Virus record (IMG/VR): IMGVR_UViG_3300024358_000646
Coordinates: 1 to 28,887 of that record
DNA length: 28,887 bases
From: a virus
Reading direction: 5' to 3' (one strand)
In this document: positions 23,633 through 28,887 of the stretch, piece by piece
How the letters are laid out: every line of letters begins with the position of its first letter
Numbering within the stretch: the first letter of the stretch is position 1
Notes under the pieces: model-generated
What the model was told of the DNA's origin: nothing
Databases searched by the model: none
What the model saw: the letters and a program-made list of their open reading frames with translations, nothing else
Program-made: the position numbers and the translations under genes

Positions 23633-26126
23633 CCGCATTGCGGCTAGCTTGCAACAGCTGTTTGAGGAGTACCGGATCGTCTTCTGGTACGATGCCGATC
23701 GCGACATGCAGGCCGAGTTCGACGCACTTAGCCTGCCGGGCGTAACTAAGCTGGAGATCGCGAACAACGAATTCGGGCTGAAGTACCGGATCCTACGACA
23801 GGACCCCTGTGGGCGGTTCTTGCTGTTTAAGGACGGTGCCGAGCCCGAATTGGCCGACAACTGGCTCCTGGACCTACAATTGGCGTCGGCGGTATTCAAA
23901 GCCGACCAGGCGGCTATCTGGCTTGCCGAGCTGGGACTGCCTTTGCAATTCGAAAACGTGGTGCGCGGGCATATCGAGTTCTTCCGCGCCAAGGCCCGCG
24001 TTGATGCGCTGAAGAGACTGATGCAGGCGTCCGACACCCAGAATCAGATGCGACTGCGTATGCTGGCGGTCTGCGCGGGCGCCGAAGGCGGGCTGGACAC
24101 GGTGATCGAGGCGCTGCTGGGCGATCTTGCAGTGGTAAAAGATGATGCCCTGCGCTTGATCGAGCGCTCCGGCCTGACCGATTTCCTCTGGACGCAAGTC
24201 AGCCAAGCCTACGGCTATAAGTCCGAAGCACCCGATTTCGAGGATTTTGCAATCGCGCTCTTCCAGTCGGCCTATGCCCGCGCCTTGGGAGAAGACGGGA
24301 AGCTGAGCGCCGAGGCGCTTCTTGTTTTCCGTCGCTGGAAAAACAACCGTCATTGGGCCAAGACCTTCGAGGTTTTGTCGGCCAGGTATCAGGAACTGCT
24401 GAAGATTCCTGCGGATCTGCAAAAGCGCGACTTCCGCACTCTGGTCAGCGTCGATCATTTCGAGGAGATCGATCGCCAGATCATCCGCGAGATCGTCCGG
24501 GCCATGTCGACCCAGTCAGTTAGCGCGTCAGAAGTCCTGACCTGGGTGCGCGAGCGGCGGCAGAGCCACTGGTATCCCACCTTTGAGGACATCTACCTCG
24601 CGATCGGCTTCGCCACCGAGTTCCAGCAGGCGCTGGCGGAGGCGAACCTTGGCATGATCAGTCCAGCCGATGGTGTGCGCCGATATGTGACCAGTTGGTA
24701 TCGGCTGGACCAGCTGTATCGCAAGTTCACCTACCACATGCAGAAAAGCGGTCAGGCGTCGCTGCTCGGCGGCCTCTATGAATCCGTCGAGAACCGCTAC
24801 ACCAACAGCTTCGTGCTGGCATTGAATGATGCCTGGCAGGACCAGATCGCCGGCCTCACCGAGTGGAAGGTCCCCGGATACACGTCGCAGGCGGATTTCT
24901 ATCGAGATCAAGCGGCGGAATATCGACGAAAGGACCAAAAAGTCGCGGTGATCATTTCGGATGCGCTGCGCTTTGAAGTGGGCGAGGAATGCCTGCGCCG
25001 CATCCGCGCTCTTGACCGCTTCGATGCTGAACTAACGCCGATGATCAGCTCCTTACCCAGCTACACCCAGATCGGCATGGCGGCGCTCTTGCCGCACCAA
25101 ACGCTCGCCATGGCGGAAGACGGTAGCGGTGATATTCTTTCGGACGGGGAAAATACTAAGGGGCTTGCAGCGCGCGAGAAGCTACTTGCGGCTGGTCGCA
25201 AGGGCGATAGCGCGAAGGCGCTTAAATCCGAAGACCTGATGAACATGCGGACCGAAGAGGGCAAGGCGCTCTTCCGCGATCATCATATCGTCTACGTCTA
25301 CCACAACCGCATCGACGCCATTGGCGACAAGCTACAAACGGAAGACAAACTGCCGGAGGCAGCCGAAGATGCGATTGAGGATCTGACCAAACTTGTTCGC
25401 AAGCTGACTTCAGCCAATTTTTCGAACATCCTGATCACTGCAGATCACGGGTTCCTATATCAGCACCGTGCGCTTGAAGAGAGCGATTTTGCCATCGCCG
25501 ACCCCCAGGGCACCAAAATCCTGTTCCGCAACCGGCGTTTCGTGATCGGGCGAGGCCTCGCGCCGACGGCAGGCATGAAGCATTTCAGCGCAGCGGAAAT
25601 AGGACTTGTCGGAGATCTGGATGTTCTAATCCCGAATTCGATCAATCGAATGCGAGTGAAGGGTTCTGGCAGCCGGTTCGTGCATGGCGGCGCAACCTTG
25701 CAGGAAGTCGTCATTCCGGTCATCCGGGTTGGCAAACAACGCGACACGGATTTGGGCCAAGTTGACGTGCAGATCTTTGTTGCGGGTCGCAGCCTGATTT
25801 CCTCGGGCCAGACAGCGGTGACGCTCTATCAGACGCAGCCCGTCTCCGAGAAGATGCGGCCTCGAGAACTCCTGGCGGGGATCTATGCGACCGATGGCAC
25901 GCTGATCTCCGACGAGTACACACTGCTTTTCGACTTCCGGTCTGACAATGCCCGTGAGCGGGAAATGCCGCGCAAGTTCCTTCTCTCGCGCGACGCAGAC
26001 CGCTTCAACAATCAGGATGTGATCCTGAAGCTGCGCGAACGGCTCGGAAAAACAAGCCACTATCAAGATTATGCCACCCATCACTTTCAGTTGCGACGCG
26101 GCATAACCACTGACTTTGATTTCTGA
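23625..26126 (+). CDS. pglZ: BREX phosphatase-fold protein PglZ
   Basis: This 833-residue protein has the PglZ domain, an alkaline-phosphatase-type fold, in its second half. VIISDALRFEVG near residue 445 carries a metal-binding Asp. SSLPSYTQIGMAALLPH about 30 residues later carries the putative nucleophile Thr, and ITADHGFLYQH near 606 supplies the second metal site. The N-terminal opening RIVFWYDADRDMQAEF is typical of type 1 PglZ. PglZ is essential for BREX, and recent work on relatives suggests metal-dependent nuclease activity; its role here is inferred from family. The start overlaps the pglX end by 8 bases. Confidence 0.95.
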   Translation: MSDRIAASLQQLFEEYRIVFWYDADRDMQAEFDALSLPGVTKLEIANNEFGLKYRILRQDPCGRFLLFKDGAEPELADNWLLDLQLASAVFKADQAAIWLAELGLPLQFENVVRGHIEFFRAKARVDALKRLMQASDTQNQMRLRMLAVCAGAEGGLDTVIEALLGDLAVVKDDALRLIERSGLTDFLWTQVSQAYGYKSEAPDFEDFAIALFQSAYARALGEDGKLSAEALLVFRRWKNNRHWAKTFEVLSARYQELLKIPADLQKRDFRTLVSVDHFEEIDRQIIREIVRAMSTQSVSASEVLTWVRERRQSHWYPTFEDIYLAIGFATEFQQALAEANLGMISPADGVRRYVTSWYRLDQLYRKFTYHMQKSGQASLLGGLYESVENRYTNSFVLALNDAWQDQIAGLTEWKVPGYTSQADFYRDQAAEYRRKDQKVAVIISDALRFEVGEECLRRIRALDRFDAELTPMISSLPSYTQIGMAALLPHQTLAMAEDGSGDILSDGENTKGLAAREKLLAAGRKGDSAKALKSEDLMNMRTEEGKALFRDHHIVYVYHNRIDAIGDKLQTEDKLPEAAEDAIEDLTKLVRKLTSANFSNILITADHGFLYQHRALEESDFAIADPQGTKILFRNRRFVIGRGLAPTAGMKHFSAAEIGLVGDLDVLIPNSINRMRVKGSGSRFVHGGATLQEVVIPVIRVGKQRDTDLGQVDVQIFVAGRSLISSGQTAVTLYQTQPVSEKMRPRELLAGIYATDGTLISDEYTLLFDFRSDNAREREMPRKFLLSRDADRFNNQDVILKLRERLGKTSHYQDYATHHFQLRRGITTDFDF

Positions 26127-26137
26127 GGAGCCTGCGG

Positions 26138-28249
26138 ATGAGTGACCTCGACGCCAAAATCAACGAGCATTTCGCGGGCTTCGTGGTCCGAAAAGACCTG
26201 GTGAAGGCGGTCAAGGGCAACGCGATCGTACCCACTTATGTTCTGGAATACCTGCTGGGTCAGTACTGCGCGACCGACGATGAAGCCTCGATCCAGACCG
26301 GCATCGAAACCGTCAAGGACATCCTGCGCAAACATTATGTACACCGAAGCGAGGCTGGACTGATCCAGTCGACCATCAAGGAAAAGGGCCGTTACAAGGT
26401 CATTGACCAGGTGAGCGTCACGCTCAACGAAAAGACCGATAGCTACGAGGCCGTCTTCGACAATCTAGGCATCAAGAAGGTCGCCGTCGATAGCGGTACG
26501 GTGAAAGCGCATCCAAAGTTGCTCGTTACCGGGGTCTGGTGCATCGCCGATGTGCAGTACGAATTCACCGAGGACGCACGAGTTTCACCCTGGATTCTGG
26601 AAACGATCAAGCCAATCCAGATCGCTAAAGTCGACTACGACCAATACCGTGAGCGTCGGTCCGCTTTCTCCACCGACGAGTGGATCGATCTTCTGATGCA
26701 GAGCATTGGGTTCAAACCTGAGGCCTTTGGTCGGCGCAGCAAGCTGCTGCAACTCCTACGGCTGATCCCCTATGTCGAGCGGAACTACAACCTGATCGAG
26801 CTCGGCCCCAAAGGGACCGGCAAGTCGCACATATACTCGGAGTTTTCTCCCCATGGTCAGCTGATCTCTGGCGGTGAAGTGACAATCCCGAAGCTCTTCG
26901 TAAACAACTCGAACGGTCGCATCGGTCTGGTCGGGTATTGGGATGTGGTGGCCTTCGATGAATTTGCGGGCCGCGAAAAGACCGCGAACAAGGCGCTGGT
27001 CGACATCATGAAAAACTACATGGCCAATAAGTCATTCTCGCGAGGTGTCAACCCGATGGGGGCCGAGGCAAGCTTTTCCTTCGTGGGCAACACCGACCAT
27101 AACGTCCCTTTCATGCTTAAAAACAGCGATCTTTTTGAGGCGCTACCGAGCCAGTTCCACGATTCGGCCTTCATTGATCGTTTGCACGCCTATCTGCCCG
27201 GCTGGGAAATCGATGTGATCCGCGGTGAGATGTTCACCAAAGGGTATGGCTTCATCGTCGACTACCTTGCCGAGATCCTGAGGCACCTGCGTTCTGAAGA
27301 CTTCTCGAACCGGGTCGATCAATTTTTCAAGGTAAGTGAGAGGATTTCTACACGGGATCGCGATGCGATCTACAAGACCGTGTCGGGTTTACTTAAGCTG
27401 ATCTTCCCTAATGGCAGCCAGACAGAGGCTGAGATTGAAGAACTGCTGCGGCTTGCGATGGAAAGCCGTAAGCGAGTCAAAGACCAACTAGCACGGATCG
27501 ACAGCACTTATCCCGAGGTCGATTTCCATTTTCTCGGTTCAGACGGTGCGAAGCGGCGCATTACCACCATTGAAGAAGAGGAATTCCCTCAATTCTATCA
27601 CTTAAGGCCGACGCTGGCAGCCATGGATCAGAACGAGGGCGCGGCGACGGCCATCAGCACGCAGTCACTGCCCACAGAAGATAGAGGCGCGGCCGCGCCG
27701 GCTGCTTCGCCCATGCCCATGGTCAAGCCTGTTTCAGAGCTTGCTCAGGGCCATCACGTCTTCCCGGAAAGCCGCAAAGGCGTCAGCTATGACAAGCTTT
27801 TCGGGCCATATATCGACGGAGCGAGCCGCATAATCGTGACGGATCCGTATATCCGATTGTTCTACCAGCACCGGAATGTCATGGAATTCGTCGAAATGGT
27901 TATCCGCCGGAAGCAGCCGGAGGATCAGGTTCTGATTCATCTTGTGACAGGACCAGACGATGGAAACGTACCCCGCCAGCGCGAACTGCTTGATTCAATT
28001 ACGATGGCCTGCGCGGGCACAGGGGTCGATTTTAGCTATGCCTTCGATACTTCCGGTGCAGCGCATGCCCGAGATATCGTTACAGACACTGGGTGGAAGA
28101 TTGTCCTAGATCGAGGCCTCGATATTTTCCAGCCACCGGTCAAGACGGACGGCTTTTCACTCGGCGATCGGCTTCAGGATCACCGGACTATCAAGGGCTT
28201 TTATGTAACCTATGTCAGGGTCACGGATGAGCAACACAAGACCTCATGA
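26138..28249 (+). CDS. brxL: BREX protein BrxL with MITD1-like (MIT_C) C-terminal domain
   Basis: This 703-residue protein closes the operon, 11 bases after pglZ with GAGGAG before its ATG. Residues 1-200 match the BrxL N-terminal region (FVVRKDLVKAVKGNAIVPTYVLEYLLGQYC). The AAA+ core has GPKGTGKSH near 225, VVAFDEFAG near 272 and VGNTDHN near 316. Normal long BrxL ends in a Lon-like domain. Here a linker (about 500-545) is followed by a different domain, about 548-695: RIIVTDPYIRLFYQHRNVMEF, then HARDIVTDTGWKIVLDRGLDIFQ and FSLGDRLQDHRTIKGFYVTYV. These segments resemble the phospholipase D-like MIT_C domain of human MITD1 (HDREI...NGWMIKIGRGLDYF). BrxL binds DNA as a multimer and restricts phage. 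Confidence 0.9.
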   Translation: MSDLDAKINEHFAGFVVRKDLVKAVKGNAIVPTYVLEYLLGQYCATDDEASIQTGIETVKDILRKHYVHRSEAGLIQSTIKEKGRYKVIDQVSVTLNEKTDSYEAVFDNLGIKKVAVDSGTVKAHPKLLVTGVWCIADVQYEFTEDARVSPWILETIKPIQIAKVDYDQYRERRSAFSTDEWIDLLMQSIGFKPEAFGRRSKLLQLLRLIPYVERNYNLIELGPKGTGKSHIYSEFSPHGQLISGGEVTIPKLFVNNSNGRIGLVGYWDVVAFDEFAGREKTANKALVDIMKNYMANKSFSRGVNPMGAEASFSFVGNTDHNVPFMLKNSDLFEALPSQFHDSAFIDRLHAYLPGWEIDVIRGEMFTKGYGFIVDYLAEILRHLRSEDFSNRVDQFFKVSERISTRDRDAIYKTVSGLLKLIFPNGSQTEAEIEELLRLAMESRKRVKDQLARIDSTYPEVDFHFLGSDGAKRRITTIEEEEFPQFYHLRPTLAAMDQNEGAATAISTQSLPTEDRGAAAPAASPMPMVKPVSELAQGHHVFPESRKGVSYDKLFGPYIDGASRIIVTDPYIRLFYQHRNVMEFVEMVIRRKQPEDQVLIHLVTGPDDGNVPRQRELLDSITMACAGTGVDFSYAFDTSGAAHARDIVTDTGWKIVLDRGLDIFQPPVKTDGFSLGDRLQDHRTIKGFYVTYVRVTDEQHKTS

Positions 28250-28293
28250 CCCCTGCTTGATCAACATACTGCTTCTCGAAGGCGAGGCGCCAT

Positions 28294-28317
28294 CTGAAGG
28301 CCTTGGCCTTCAGTTTT
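28294..28317 (+). terminator. Intrinsic terminator of the BREX operon
   Basis: CTGAAGGCC (28294-28302) and GGCCTTCAG (28305-28313) form a perfect 9-bp stem around TT and run directly into TTTT (28314-28317). It lies 45 bases after the brxL stop. The T run is short, so efficiency is uncertain. Confidence 0.65.
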
Positions 28318-28887
28318 GCCTCTTGGCTGTCTCGCGCCGATCGAGATGGCCAGCTTGCGTTTGCCCGCGGCCAGGCGCTTGACCCTTTCGAACGCGCATG
28401 AGCGCAGGTCGAGGGTTGGATCCTGGGCGTCGGCGGTACCATCGGCGCTACGATGGCGAATCCCTTCGAGGGAGCGAGCACGACACGACATTGAAGGCGC
28501 CAAGGTCTTGCCCCGAGCACACATAGTTGGCCCTCAGTTCGTTCTACCGACCACCTTCACATTCGAAACACGCAGAACCACGCTCCGAATTGGTCAACCA
28601 TATCAGCGACTTACAAGAAGCGTACTAGATCCCGAAGTCATCAGCTTTGGAGAGAATAGCCTTGGGAGAGAGCCATTCGGCCCTTCCGGCGCTGAGGCCG
28701 GTCAACAGGTCCAGCTTGGAATGCCCACGGTTATTGGGCTTTCGAGAGGTCCGCCGAGGCGGGAGAGACTGTCAGATCGACGGTGAATGGCGGTGGAAGC
28801 GGACCTGGGATCCAACGTTCTCCGGTTTCTGCCTATTCGTTGTGCGCCCCCTTGAACGTGTGGAAGGCCATACCTCTCCCTATCCAT
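28318..28887. other. Region with no recognised gene
   Basis: I see no credible gene in these 570 bases. Open frames exist on both strands, for example 28261-28524 and 28702-28887 on the minus strand. They are short, overlap each other, and have Arg/Pro/Ser-rich composition of the kind produced by out-of-frame GC-rich DNA. No terminal inverted repeats, tRNA or IS signature was spotted. It may be decayed sequence at the edge of the island. Confidence 0.4.

Noticed and set aside
28261-28524. Possible small gene or transposase remnant after the BREX terminator
   Set aside because: No recognisable motif, overlapping frames of similar quality, and no terminal repeats.

Overview
The window looks like part of an integrated mobile or defence island in a high-GC alphaproteobacterium. 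Four things point there: GC-rich codon use, a DUF2924/large serine recombinase block of a kind common in that class, an SOS box of the alphaproteobacterial form (GTTC-N7-GTTC), and tightly packed genes joined by 4-base ATGA overlaps. No rRNA, tRNA or CRISPR array was seen. Genus cannot be set from the sequence.

Region 1 (1-4304, minus strand) is a phage-like DNA metabolism operon. It reads leftward from a small excisionase-type HTH gene through two unknown proteins, a RecA-fold ATPase (Sak4-like), a likely single-strand DNA-binding protein, two small proteins, a PD-(D/E)XK nuclease with the four cysteines of an AddB/Cas4-type iron-sulfur nuclease, and the first 35 codons of a probable helicase cut by the window edge. 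Region 2 (4566-5471, plus) is a lone LEM-3-like GIY-YIG nuclease gene.

Region 3 (5604-11933) is built around a divergent control region at 7450-7571. Leftward run an XRE-type repressor, an ImmA/IrrE metallopeptidase and a winged-helix-like unknown. Rightward run topoisomerase III with a C-terminal DUF5710-like module, a DEDD 3'-5' exonuclease, a secreted thermonuclease and a lipocalin lipoprotein. The control region carries a perfect GTTC-N7-GTTC LexA box and a 12-bp palindrome. This suggests a DNA-damage-responsive switch of the ImmR/ImmA kind.

Region 4 (12100-14439, plus) is a four-gene block: a small protein, DUF2924, a large serine recombinase and a small HTH protein. Region 5 (14596-15234, minus) is a lone gene with M15-peptidase-like features.

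Region 6 (15408-28249, plus) is a complete type 1 BREX phage-defence operon in canonical order: brxA, brxB, brxC, pglX, pglZ, brxL, followed by an intrinsic terminator. Two things stand out. BrxL appears to carry a MITD1 C-terminal (MIT_C, phospholipase D-like) domain in the place where Lon-like BrxL proteins have their protease-like domain. PglX has an AT-rich central block where its target recognition region should lie. The last 570 bases show no recognisable gene.
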